From a virus: 36,118 nt of DNA. Under the pieces are notes generated by a model. It was not told where the DNA came from, did not search any database, and worked only from the letters and a program-made list of their open reading frames with translations. Where the stretch lies: the IMG/VR virus record IMGVR_UViG_3300043437_000170, positions 1 through 36,118 of that record. One strand, given 5' to 3'. The position numbers and the translations under genes were made by a program. Shown here in pieces: positions 22,527-29,598 of the stretch. Every line of letters starts with the position of its first letter. Position 1 is the first letter of the stretch.

Positions 22527-24433
22527 TGGCACTTACTACTGATGAGATTGACAAGATTGTAAACAAGTTCGCTTATCTGCACAAGGGATGGGAGAATGCG
22601 GCCACTAAGAGCCCGATCAATCCCATCACAAAGGAGCGCACTGGTGTTACACAATATCCAGAATACTGGCCGGGCTATAACTATGCCGCTAAGATGTATG
22701 ACAGCATCTTGCCGCATACCCGGCCAGACATTTACCCTGCACATCTTCTCAGCGTGAGAGCTCCAAATCAGACCGATGCACAGGCTGAATACATCCGAGC
22801 TAACTACAAGCCCACAACACTCAGCGTGTTTGAGGACTTCAAGGCTACGATTAGTCGTGCGTTCGCAGATCAGAATTGGAGCATTCGATACAGCCAAGAG
22901 CTCGAGCCAATCTTTGGGCAAGATACTTTCCAGCGTTTTGTGAACGAAGAGATTGCAAAGTTTGGATCGCTTGAGATGTTCATCAAGAACATGGTGCCGA
23001 CATTGAAGCTCATTGATCCCAATGGCATCATTGCAATCGAGCCTGATGACATCGACACAGTGATGGATGATGAAGGCGAAGAGATTGTCTCTAATGAGCT
23101 AATTCGCCCGATGCCTGAATACTATTCTTGCAAGAGCATAGTTGGTCAGCAATTTGGCGAGTATTACATGGTCATTACTGATGACAGGACCGAAGTAAAG
23201 GTGGGCACAAAGACTGAAAAGAGCGGCATTGTGTTGGAGATTTATGACAACATGAACATCTGGAAAGTTTACCAGGTGGGCAAGAAGTCAGACATGACCT
23301 TCAGCGAGCCAGTGCTTTACTTCGCACACAACCTTGGCTATGTGCCATGCCACAAGCTTGAAGGGATGCCGCAATTAGTTGGAGGCGAGATTGCATTTCA
23401 ATCGCCATTCATCACAGCGGTGCCATTACTCGATCAGGTTATTCTCGATGAGTCATACTTGCAAATCAGCAAGGCAACAAGTGCCTTCCCTTTTATGGTG
23501 GCCCTTGGTGAGATTTGCGAGTTCGTGGATCGTGAAGGCAACAAGTGCCAGGACGGCCAAATCTTTGATCCAATCAATGGCGGTTACAGGACTTGCGGTT
23601 CATGTAACGGGTCCGGAGTGAAGTCAAGATTTTCGCCTACTGGCATGCTTTTGATTAAGCCAAAGACATCCTTAAGCGAAGGTGACAGTTCACTAAGCGG
23701 AGAATACTTGAAGTTTGTTTCACCTCCAATGGATACATTGACATTCTTGCGAGGCGAGATTGAGCAGCAGATGTCAAAGGCAAGACGGATATTGCATTTG
23801 CCTTCATCAGACGAAGCGTCAACTATTGGCGAGGCATCGACTGCAACAGGATCATTGAACAAGGTGCGTGCGCTGTATGCATTCATTAAGCCTATCTCTG
23901 ACCAGATATTCAACTTGTATGAGTTCTGCTTGGTGACAATGGGGAAGATGCGCTATGGCGAAAACTTTGGAGGGGTGAACTTGGTTTATCCAACAAGCTT
24001 CGACATCAGCACTCCATCAGATTACTTGTCAATCATTAGCGAAGGTGTGAAGGCTGGAGTGCCTCCATCGATTACATTCAGCAATGTTTACAACTACATT
24101 CGTGCGATTCACTATACCGATGAAGAAACCTCAGCAGTGTACGACCTTATCATCAATGCCGATGAGTTGCTCCTGATGAGCAGCGCGGACATCGTGGCAA
24201 GGATTGCAAATGGCACGGTTGAGCGTTACCAAGATGTGATTCACCACAGTGCACCTCAGCTCATCATGGAATTGATTCGCAACTTCATCCCTACTGAAGA
24301 TGCGCAAAGATTCATCGACCTTCCAATGGACGAGCAAGTGGCAGCACTTAACCGATTGGCATCCGAGCGTGTGGCAGTTAAGTTGGACCCGATACAACAA
24401 GCACAACAGGATCTTCTGAATGGCATCATTTGA
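22526..24433 (+). CDS. Portal protein
   Basis: A 635-residue protein with portal features: long helices (YSILPHTRPD region, GYNYAAKMY), the DQVILDESYLQISK stretch, the GEIEQQMSKARRILHLPSSD segment and a helical C-terminus (EQVAALNRLASERVAVK). It precedes the MuF-like and scaffold genes, the normal portal context. Unusually a four-cysteine site (C331, C341, C357, C360) with CGSCNGSG interrupts the middle, like the zinc modules of DnaJ. The dodecameric portal ring is the DNA entry and exit gate. Length is on the large side. The call rests on context and helical pattern rather than one catalytic motif. Confidence 0.75.
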   Translation: MALTTDEIDKIVNKFAYLHKGWENAATKSPINPITKERTGVTQYPEYWPGYNYAAKMYDSILPHTRPDIYPAHLLSVRAPNQTDAQAEYIRANYKPTTLSVFEDFKATISRAFADQNWSIRYSQELEPIFGQDTFQRFVNEEIAKFGSLEMFIKNMVPTLKLIDPNGIIAIEPDDIDTVMDDEGEEIVSNELIRPMPEYYSCKSIVGQQFGEYYMVITDDRTEVKVGTKTEKSGIVLEIYDNMNIWKVYQVGKKSDMTFSEPVLYFAHNLGYVPCHKLEGMPQLVGGEIAFQSPFITAVPLLDQVILDESYLQISKATSAFPFMVALGEICEFVDREGNKCQDGQIFDPINGGYRTCGSCNGSGVKSRFSPTGMLLIKPKTSLSEGDSSLSGEYLKFVSPPMDTLTFLRGEIEQQMSKARRILHLPSSDEASTIGEASTATGSLNKVRALYAFIKPISDQIFNLYEFCLVTMGKMRYGENFGGVNLVYPTSFDISTPSDYLSIISEGVKAGVPPSITFSNVYNYIRAIHYTDEETSAVYDLIINADELLLMSSADIVARIANGTVERYQDVIHHSAPQLIMELIRNFIPTEDAQRFIDLPMDEQVAALNRLASERVAVKLDPIQQAQQDLLNGII

Positions 24434-25331
24434 TTCCTTAGTTCGCGATAAGATTCGGCTATTCGAGGAAGTTCCCAAGCGACTCGAAACGGCAGCAATT
24501 AAAACTCAGGCAGAGGCATGGCGCAAGATCAAGCCTCTGCTTGAGGATATGGATGTATCTGCTGATGGCAACATTGAGCAAACAGAGGACAACATCAGGC
24601 GCATCGGATTAATATCAGATGAGCTCAAGAAGGTACTTGCAGGCAGTGAATATCGCCAAGCCGTGAAGGACTTTTTGGATTCGATTGATAAGGGCGTGGT
24701 CCTGACCAATGACATTGCCAGAACATTTGAGGAAAGCTTTGAGCCCAATGAGGTGCAGAAGCAATTGCTCCAAATATCCAAGCAGAATGCAATCAATGCA
24801 TTCTTTGGCAGCGGACTGGATCAGCGATTCACTCAGCCATTCCTTGAGCAGCTCACAACAAACATCGCAGCAAGGGCCCCACTAAGAGAAGCAGTCAATG
24901 CATTGGAAGGATTAGTCACCGGCACGGAAGCAAATGATGGAAGGCTGCTTGCCAATATCAAAACCACAGCAACCACAGCACAGGCCGTTGCAGATAGAAG
25001 CTATTCGGCAGCGGTAAATGAAGAGCTCGGCATCGAGTGGTTTGAATACCTTGGCGGTGAGATACCAACAACACGCCCATTCTGCGAGCATCGCGAAGGG
25101 GAGATATTCCACCGCAAGGAGATTGAAGCATGGGGAGCTGGTAAGAATTCTGCTGGAATAAATGACATTAGGAACGGCACATGGGCCGGGCGCATTGATG
25201 GCACAGATAGTAAGTCGATATTTACATTTGTAGGGGGTTGGAACTGTCGGCACTATCTTGTGCCTGTGCCTGATCGCAAAGTGCCTGAGACTGTCAAGGC
25301 AAGAGCAAGGGCAGAGGGATTTATTGATTAA
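24420..25331 (+). CDS. Minor head protein (Mu gpF / SPP1 gp7-like)
   Basis: A 303-residue protein. The N-terminal two-thirds are helical (AAIKTQAEAWRKIKPLLEDM, AFFGSGLDQRFTQPFLEQL). The C-terminal part (about residues 200-290) has the MuF pattern: WFEYLGGEIPTTRPFCEHRE, GEIFHRKEIEAW, a W..R..GTD spacer and FVGGWNCRHYLVPV. Such proteins bind the portal and are injected or aid procapsid assembly. It overlaps the portal gene by 14 nt. The conserved Cys/His residues may bind a metal. Confidence 0.85.
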   Translation: MASFDSLVRDKIRLFEEVPKRLETAAIKTQAEAWRKIKPLLEDMDVSADGNIEQTEDNIRRIGLISDELKKVLAGSEYRQAVKDFLDSIDKGVVLTNDIARTFEESFEPNEVQKQLLQISKQNAINAFFGSGLDQRFTQPFLEQLTTNIAARAPLREAVNALEGLVTGTEANDGRLLANIKTTATTAQAVADRSYSAAVNEELGIEWFEYLGGEIPTTRPFCEHREGEIFHRKEIEAWGAGKNSAGINDIRNGTWAGRIDGTDSKSIFTFVGGWNCRHYLVPVPDRKVPETVKARARAEGFID

Positions 25332-25342
25332 TTAAATTTGAT

Positions 25343-25350
25343 TACCTTTG
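25343..25350 (+). promoter_or_regulatory. Promoter -7 box (TACCTTTG)
   Basis: TACCTTTG ends 4 nt before ATG 25355, a leaderless arrangement. A TTG at 25324-25326 is the best -33 candidate (16-bp spacing, short). It would start the scaffold/capsid region transcript. Confidence 0.5.
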
Positions 25351-25354
25351 ATTC

Positions 25355-25621
25355 ATGAGACACCTTATTCTAAGTAGTGGCCGTATCATTGAAGCCTCTG
25401 ATATGGTGGCCGAGCACCTTCTTAAAAAGAAAGGCGCACGAGAGTTGACATTGCAACCAATTAACACACCTACAATATATGCCGATCAAACCGGAGGAAG
25501 CACTGGAACTGGTGAACTTCCTAAATCTAAACGAAGTAGAAAACCTGGAGGAAGCGAAGGAAAAGTTTCAGGAGAACTGGGTAAACAGCAAGGAGCTAAA
25601 CGACAAGCTCGGAAAGATTAA
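25355..25621 (+). CDS. Small head-region protein overlapping the scaffold gene
   Basis: An 88-residue protein. Its first half (MRHLILSSGRIIEASDMVAE, then HLLKKKGARELTLQPI) looks like a normal small fold and fills 25355-25478, where no other gene exists. Its second half is read from the same DNA as the start of the scaffold gene in another frame for 143 nt and is low-complexity and basic (GELPKSKRSRKPGGSEGK). Either both frames are used or a shorter functional N-terminal domain is followed by a tolerated tail. It has a promoter right before the ATG. Confidence 0.6.
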   Translation: MRHLILSSGRIIEASDMVAEHLLKKKGARELTLQPINTPTIYADQTGGSTGTGELPKSKRSRKPGGSEGKVSGELGKQQGAKRQARKD

Positions 25622-26303
25622 TGGAACAATTGCTCATGTTGCTAAAAGAGCATTTGAGCCCTTTGGAGTTACGCTCACTGAGGAAGATTTCAAAGACAAG
25701 AAGGCGCAAGATGTCCTACGCATGGCCTCGGAGCGTGCTCGTGATGCTTATGAAAAGCAGCAAGAAGAGTGGCAGCAAAGAGCTGACAAGTCTGGAAGCG
25801 AAGAGCTGGTGAAGGAGTGGGAGAAAAAGCACAAGAGCCTTGAGAAGAAATTGACTGAGGTTGACACTGCACGCCAAGAAGCAATCAACCAATTCGAGCA
25901 GTTCAAGAATAAGATGGTTGAGGAGCAGAAGCAAAGCAAGATTAATCATACTTTCGAGCGCGAGCTTTCATCCATCAAGCTTGATCCTTCTGTGAATGAA
26001 TTCACCATTAAAGGCTTTAAGGCTACCATTGGCGAGAAGTATGCAATAGACTTGGAAGATGATGGCAACATCTATGTAAAAGACCGCAACAGCGGAGAGC
26101 GATTGAAGAGCAAGGAGAAGGCTGGCTCATTCCTAAACTTATCTGATGTTCTACTTGCGGAAGCAACTGCTGCCGGTATTATCATGAAGAATCCATCAGC
26201 AGGGCAAAGAGTGCCAAGACCAGGTGCGCCAATGATGCCGCAATTGGAGGGGCAGTCTGATAAGAAGATCAAAGGCATCAACCCAAGATTCTTTTCGAAG
26301 TAG
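25479..26303 (+). CDS. Capsid scaffold protein
   Basis: A 274-residue protein between the MuF-like and capsid genes. A long charged coiled coil covers about residues 20-160 (EEALELVNFLNLNEVENLEE, QQEEWQQRADKSGSEELVKE, KKLTEVDTARQEAINQFEQF). A C-terminal globular part follows and it ends QSDKKIKGINPRFFSK, where a short basic segment could bind the capsid, as in other phage scaffolds. No separate head protease is recognisable in the window. It shares 143 nt with the previous gene in another frame. Confidence 0.78.
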   Translation: MPIKPEEALELVNFLNLNEVENLEEAKEKFQENWVNSKELNDKLGKINGTIAHVAKRAFEPFGVTLTEEDFKDKKAQDVLRMASERARDAYEKQQEEWQQRADKSGSEELVKEWEKKHKSLEKKLTEVDTARQEAINQFEQFKNKMVEEQKQSKINHTFERELSSIKLDPSVNEFTIKGFKATIGEKYAIDLEDDGNIYVKDRNSGERLKSKEKAGSFLNLSDVLLAEATAAGIIMKNPSAGQRVPRPGAPMMPQLEGQSDKKIKGINPRFFSK

Positions 26304-26305
26304 CC

Positions 26306-26578
26306 ATGCCAATGTATGAAGGTTATAATGTGACTGCATCAGACCGTGCTGACAAGAAGTACAAGGCGGTTGATGAAGATGGCAATGAGATTCACTTTGG
26401 TGCATCAGGCTATCGCATCAACCCTGGTACTGATGCAGGCAATAACTACTGCGCAAGAAGCAACGGCATTCCATCGCCAAGGGGCTCGGCCAATTGGTGG
26501 GCTCGCCAGCTTTGGAGCTGCGAGGGTAGAAGGTCAGTAAGCGACAAACCTTTTTTTGGTAGAATCGAATTGCCTTAA
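26306..26578 (+). CDS. Small conserved phage protein (FGASGYR type)
   Basis: A 90-residue protein with a strand pair (KYKAVDEDGNEIHFGASGYR), a small loop (NPGTDAGNNYCARSNGI) and WWARQLWSCEGRRSV. The FGA.GY...R....YC.R...GI....W.R.LW pattern resembles a small family (I would compare DUF5754) found in large viruses and phages. No function is known to me. It is the last gene of this block; a promoter, hairpins and a terminator follow. Confidence 0.65.
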   Translation: MPMYEGYNVTASDRADKKYKAVDEDGNEIHFGASGYRINPGTDAGNNYCARSNGIPSPRGSANWWARQLWSCEGRRSVSDKPFFGRIELP

Positions 26579-26586
26579 TATATTTG
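26555..26586 (+). promoter_or_regulatory. Promoter-like element (TTTG-N20-TATATTTG)
   Basis: TTTG at 26555-26558 and TATATTTG at 26579-26586 fit the Bacteroidota pattern. A transcript from it would run about 110-120 nt into the terminator at 26686-26711. Confidence 0.5.
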
Positions 26587-26592
26587 TCAAAG

Positions 26593-26711
26593 TTTCATAC
26601 ATCGATATGATTTGGGCGAAGGGCTGGCAGGGATGCTGGCCCTTCATGTAGATAGTTGTTTTGTTTCATTGTTCTTTTTTGTTAGAGCCAGTAGCAATAC
26701 TGGCTTTTTTT
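26593..26711 (+). ncRNA. Candidate short RNA with a 12-bp hairpin and terminator
   Basis: The stretch has no credible gene. It has a 12-bp hairpin (26618-26629 with 26634-26645, GGGA loop, two G-T pairs) and then the intrinsic terminator at 26686-26711. Together with the promoter at 26555-26586 this is the layout of a small RNA gene. The alternative is a double terminator that shields the capsid promoter. The start at 26593 is an estimate from the promoter position. Confidence 0.35.
26686..26711 (+). terminator. Intrinsic terminator upstream of the capsid gene
   Basis: AGCCAGTA (26686-26693), loop GCAA, TACTGGCT (26698-26705) form an 8-bp perfect stem followed by a T-run to 26711. The next promoter-like box begins 4 nt later. 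Confidence 0.85.
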
Positions 26712-26714
26712 GTT

Positions 26715-26722
26715 TATCTTTG
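26715..26722 (+). promoter_or_regulatory. Capsid promoter -7 box (TATCTTTG) and leader
   Basis: TATCTTTG stands directly behind the terminator. No good -33 box was found. The leader to ATG 26821 is about 95 nt, with a 5-bp hairpin GTGCC/GGCAC (26745-26749 / 26758-26762) and an AT-rich end. Confidence 0.55.
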
Positions 26723-26820
26723 CGGCTCTATGATGATGTAGTGAGTGCCAACTTATCGGCACAAAGTAGGCGCAACTTTCGGCCTTTTAAATTGAAAGCA
26801 ATTCCAAACTACATTTTATC

Positions 26821-27870
26821 ATGTCTATATCTCGCATTCTATCGGAGTGTCCTAATGTGCAAATGTCACTTAGCGAACTCTTTATTGAAGTTGGTCAGCG
26901 TGAGCAATTGCCTTTCTTAGAGTTTTTGCTTTCACCTGAAAACACTAAACTTATCCGCACTGAAGTTTCTCCAGGCGGTGGAAAATTAAAAACCGTTCAA
27001 GCTCGTTGGATTCAGCGTTTGCCTGAGACCGAAGTTGAAGACGATGGTGACATCCTTGCTTGTACTTCAACCAACACTTACGGTGACAGCACAACAACTT
27101 ACACAGTTGATGTGACTGATACTTACCAAGCATCGCAGTTGATCAATGCTGCTGACATCGCTCGTCATTGCCAAGAGAACTCTCGCTATGTGCTTGAGTC
27201 GGTTATGCGTTTGATGGATGTTCTTGATCGCAAGGTTGCTTCTGTTGCTGCTGTTCAGGCTGTTGCTGACATCGGAGAATGGGGTACTGAAGTATCAGGT
27301 TACTACACTGTGTCTGGTGACTGCTTGCGCATTGCTACTCGTCAGAGTGGCGGTCAAGCATTGAATGAGTTCGCACTTGCTGACATCCTTCAAGCAACTC
27401 GCATGGCTAACTATCCAGGTGCGCCTGTGGTATTTGGTGGTGCTGAGATGCAGCGTTATGCTAATGCGGTGCAAGCTGGTTGCTGCACGCAGTTCGGCAT
27501 CGACTTGTTGGCTATCAGCCAGCAGAACGGATTCGGCTTTGCTTACGATTCTCGCGTTGCTGCTGCTCAAGGTTCGCAGCTTAAAAACTTGGTGACAACT
27601 GCCGGAGCAATCCAGTGGTTATCATTCAACTTGGCTGATTGGAACACAGGCATCACTCCTGTTGCTGGATCAAACTACTCTAAGACTTTGGTGTTTACAC
27701 CTGCTGGTCTTCCAGTTGATTTGACCATGAAGGATGATTGCGGTAACTTGTCAATCGTGTTGACTACAACTGGAAAGATTGTAACTCTTCCGACTGACAT
27801 TTACGAGTCTTCTGACAAGTATGCTGGTGTTAATTATGTGAACTGTGTTGAGATTGTAAACCCGTCATAG
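26821..27870 (+). CDS. Major capsid protein
   Basis: A 349-residue protein after the scaffold gene, with a private promoter/leader and the strongest codon bias of the window (GCT, CGT, ACT, GTT), both signs of heavy expression. The start MSISRILSECPNVQMSLSEL and long middle (SRYVLESVMRLMDVLDRKVA, GAPVVFGGAEMQRYANAVQA) fit a mixed alpha/beta HK97-type capsid. It ends VNYVNCVEIVNPS with TAG at 27868-27870. The -1 frame stays open from just before this stop to 27947, 3 nt before a terminator, and codes a typical virion C-terminus; see the extension entry. The capsid call rests on context, length and expression signals. Confidence 0.85.
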   Translation: MSISRILSECPNVQMSLSELFIEVGQREQLPFLEFLLSPENTKLIRTEVSPGGGKLKTVQARWIQRLPETEVEDDGDILACTSTNTYGDSTTTYTVDVTDTYQASQLINAADIARHCQENSRYVLESVMRLMDVLDRKVASVAAVQAVADIGEWGTEVSGYYTVSGDCLRIATRQSGGQALNEFALADILQATRMANYPGAPVVFGGAEMQRYANAVQAGCCTQFGIDLLAISQQNGFGFAYDSRVAAAQGSQLKNLVTTAGAIQWLSFNLADWNTGITPVAGSNYSKTLVFTPAGLPVDLTMKDDCGNLSIVLTTTGKIVTLPTDIYESSDKYAGVNYVNCVEIVNPS

Positions 27871-27947
27871 GGTCGGTGAGTTTACTCTCGCAAGCCGATG
27901 AGGACTTATTGACCCAGAGCGGATTGGATAATCTAACCACGCAATAA
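27851..27947 (+). CDS. -1 frame C-terminal extension of the capsid protein
   Basis: After TGA at 27848-27850 the -1 frame is open to TAA 27945-27947, which lies 3-5 nt before the terminator stem at 27950. Beyond the slip site it reads VIGSVSLLSQADEDLLTQSG then LDNLTTQ, about 27 residues. LLTQ plus flanking acidic residues resembles the end of the 18136 tail protein (DGDRLLTQNN). This argues that the DNA is translated, giving a long minor capsid form, as T7 gp10B does. A simple indel (real or assembly error) near the capsid stop is the main alternative. No start codon is proposed for it. Confidence 0.5.
27858..27864 (+). promoter_or_regulatory. Candidate -1 frameshift heptamer A AAC CCG
   Basis: In the capsid frame the heptamer is split A AAC CCG, i.e. 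X XXY YYZ with XXX=AAA and YYY=CCC, three codons before the stop. Downstream are CGG (27874-27876) / CCG (27895-27897) and GAGT/ACTC (27878-27881 / 27884-27887) pairings and GGGTC (27870-27874) / GACCC (27911-27915), any of which might stall ribosomes. Confidence 0.4.
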
Positions 27948-27949
27948 AG

Positions 27950-27979
27950 AAGGGCGGCTAAATGGCCGCTCTTTTTTTT
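27950..27979 (+). terminator. Intrinsic terminator after the capsid gene
   Basis: GGGCGGC (27952-27958) pairs with GCCGCTC (27965-27971, one G-T pair) over a 6-nt loop, followed by eight T (27972-27979). The last T is the first base of the next -7 box. Confidence 0.85.
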
Positions 27980-27986
27980 ATCTTTG
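27979..27986 (+). promoter_or_regulatory. Promoter -7 box (TATCTTTG) fused to the terminator
   Basis: TATCTTTG begins in the T-run of the terminator. ATG 28001 lies 14 nt beyond the box. No -33 TTTG is visible. Confidence 0.5.
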
Positions 27987-28000
27987 TAAAAACTAAAAAG

Positions 28001-29038
28001 ATGTGCATTGAATCACTTGTAGGATTAAGAGACTGCGAAGGCTTTGAGCCATCGACTGGCCTCTACATCGATGACCTCGGAATCAACACTACATTCTTGG
28101 GCCAGCTAATCACTGACCAATACAACAACGGTGCTGAGTTATTTGCAGACAAGCGAGCCTTTGCATGGCGCAAGCTTTCATCTGATGTGCTTACCAAGCT
28201 TTCGCCAATGATGAAGAGCGACACTGTGATTGAGGGGCGAAGGATTGGACAAGTTGTGTCCAACTATATAAACATGCAGACTGCACTTGGTGCCGGCAAT
28301 TACGCAGGCATCAGATTGAAGATTGATCCTAATACAATTTCATATCTTAACTTTTACTTAGCGGACATCAACATCGCAATCACATCTGGAAATACCAATG
28401 TGCCGATCTTGATTTTCGACATGACCACAGGCAAGTTGCTTGAGTCATTTACTTACTTCCAAGGATCCCTTGACCAGTACCTTGGAAAGACATTCACATC
28501 AGCACGGCGCAAGATGGACATTGCCATCGTGTATGAGTCAACCATGAATGCTGTCAAGTTCACGCCAAAGAAGGGCACTTGCACAAGTTGCGGAGGCGGT
28601 CCAAAGGAATCGCACATCTGCCCTTTTGTGGATGCGATCGGCATTGAGCTAACAACAGATGGCACGAATGTGCTGACAAGCAAATCGAGTAGGTACACCG
28701 CTGGCATGAGCCTCAACTATTCAGTGAGCTGCGACCGGCAAGGATGGATCTGTTCGATTGGTGGCACGATGGCATTGTCATTAGCCTATGCCACAGCCGT
28801 TGAGATTTACAACTATGCACTCACAGTAAGCCCAAATCAAAGGGTGAACACAACAGTGATTGTGAATCGTGGGTCTAACAAGACCGAGTTGCAAGAGGGC
28901 CTTATGGCAGCTCGTGACATCGCAGCAACCAGATATGCAGACGAACTTAGTGCGATGTTGCAGAACATGCGCTTACCTGATGACACGCACTGCTGGGATT
29001 GTAGGCGCAACATGAAGTACGTCACAGCACTTCCATAA
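28001..29038 (+). CDS. Virion structural protein, head region
   Basis: A 345-residue protein. ATG 28001 (MCIESLVGLRDCEGF) is chosen although the frame is open to 27962, because the upstream part lies in the terminator and promoter. Cysteines cluster at GTCTSCGGGPKESHICPF (about residues 193-210) and near the end (CWDCRR), giving two likely metal sites. The rest is mixed, with helices at the end (ELQEGLMAARDIAATRYADE). It sits between capsid and neck-like genes, so a head-completion or vertex protein is likely, but no family is recognised. Confidence 0.6.
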   Translation: MCIESLVGLRDCEGFEPSTGLYIDDLGINTTFLGQLITDQYNNGAELFADKRAFAWRKLSSDVLTKLSPMMKSDTVIEGRRIGQVVSNYINMQTALGAGNYAGIRLKIDPNTISYLNFYLADINIAITSGNTNVPILIFDMTTGKLLESFTYFQGSLDQYLGKTFTSARRKMDIAIVYESTMNAVKFTPKKGTCTSCGGGPKESHICPFVDAIGIELTTDGTNVLTSKSSRYTAGMSLNYSVSCDRQGWICSIGGTMALSLAYATAVEIYNYALTVSPNQRVNTTVIVNRGSNKTELQEGLMAARDIAATRYADELSAMLQNMRLPDDTHCWDCRRNMKYVTALP

Positions 29039-29598
29039 TGGCTGCAACTGCTGAAGAGGTAAACAAGAATCTTGATCTGCTCTTTGAAGGCTGGAAGAGC
29101 AAGTTCACTGCTTTGTATGGCCCTGTTCGTGAATTGAAGCGCATCATGTTTAAAAGGATATTTGGAACAGGCTCAAGGGGTGGGAGCAATACGGCAGGCG
29201 AGAAGCTACCTACCAAGCCATACAGCACTACGCCAATCTATGTCAGCCCTCGCAGCCTAAGAAATGCACCATCGAAATTCAAGGTCGGCAAGAGAGGCGA
29301 GCCAATTGAGTCGCTTTACTTTCCAGGTGGTTATGCGCAACTAAAGCAAGGCACATCTGCCAAGCTTCCGCTGGAGCTAACCGGAAGATTGAAAGGTGGA
29401 TTCCTAACATCTGAGGTGATCACTGAAGGACTTAATGCAGCGATCACAGTGCCAACATCCGAGCTGGGCAAGATCGAAGGATTGGAAGCCAAGTATGGAA
29501 TAATTTTTCTGCCGACCAAAGAAGAGCAAGAGGCGATGCTTGAAGAGCATGCCATCCTACTTGCTGAACAAATAACCAACGCAATGAACAAATCATGA
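29038..29598 (+). CDS. Neck / head-tail completion-like protein
   Basis: A 186-residue protein. A helical start (VNKNLDLLFEGWKSKFTALY) precedes a basic flexible region (GTGSRGGSNTAGEKLPTK) and the block LPLELTGRLKGGFLTSEVIT with AITVPTSELGKIEGLEAKYG, similar in layout to HK97 gp10-type connector proteins (TGxL...F...). It ends in a helix (EEHAILLAEQITNAMNKS). Starts on the stop of the previous gene (TAATG) and overlaps the next by 4 nt. Confidence 0.6.
   Translation: MAATAEEVNKNLDLLFEGWKSKFTALYGPVRELKRIMFKRIFGTGSRGGSNTAGEKLPTKPYSTTPIYVSPRSLRNAPSKFKVGKRGEPIESLYFPGGYAQLKQGTSAKLPLELTGRLKGGFLTSEVITEGLNAAITVPTSELGKIEGLEAKYGIIFLPTKEEQEAMLEEHAILLAEQITNAMNKS

Noticed and set aside
26612-26920. A 102-residue frame upstream of and into the capsid gene
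   Set aside because: It has a TTG start, runs through two hairpins and a terminator and overlaps the capsid start in another frame. The Phe/Ser/Leu-rich product looks like noise.
27962-28000. ATG 27962 as the start of the 28001 gene
   Set aside because: The extra 13 codons come from the terminator arm, T-run and promoter; ATG 28001 follows the -7 box.
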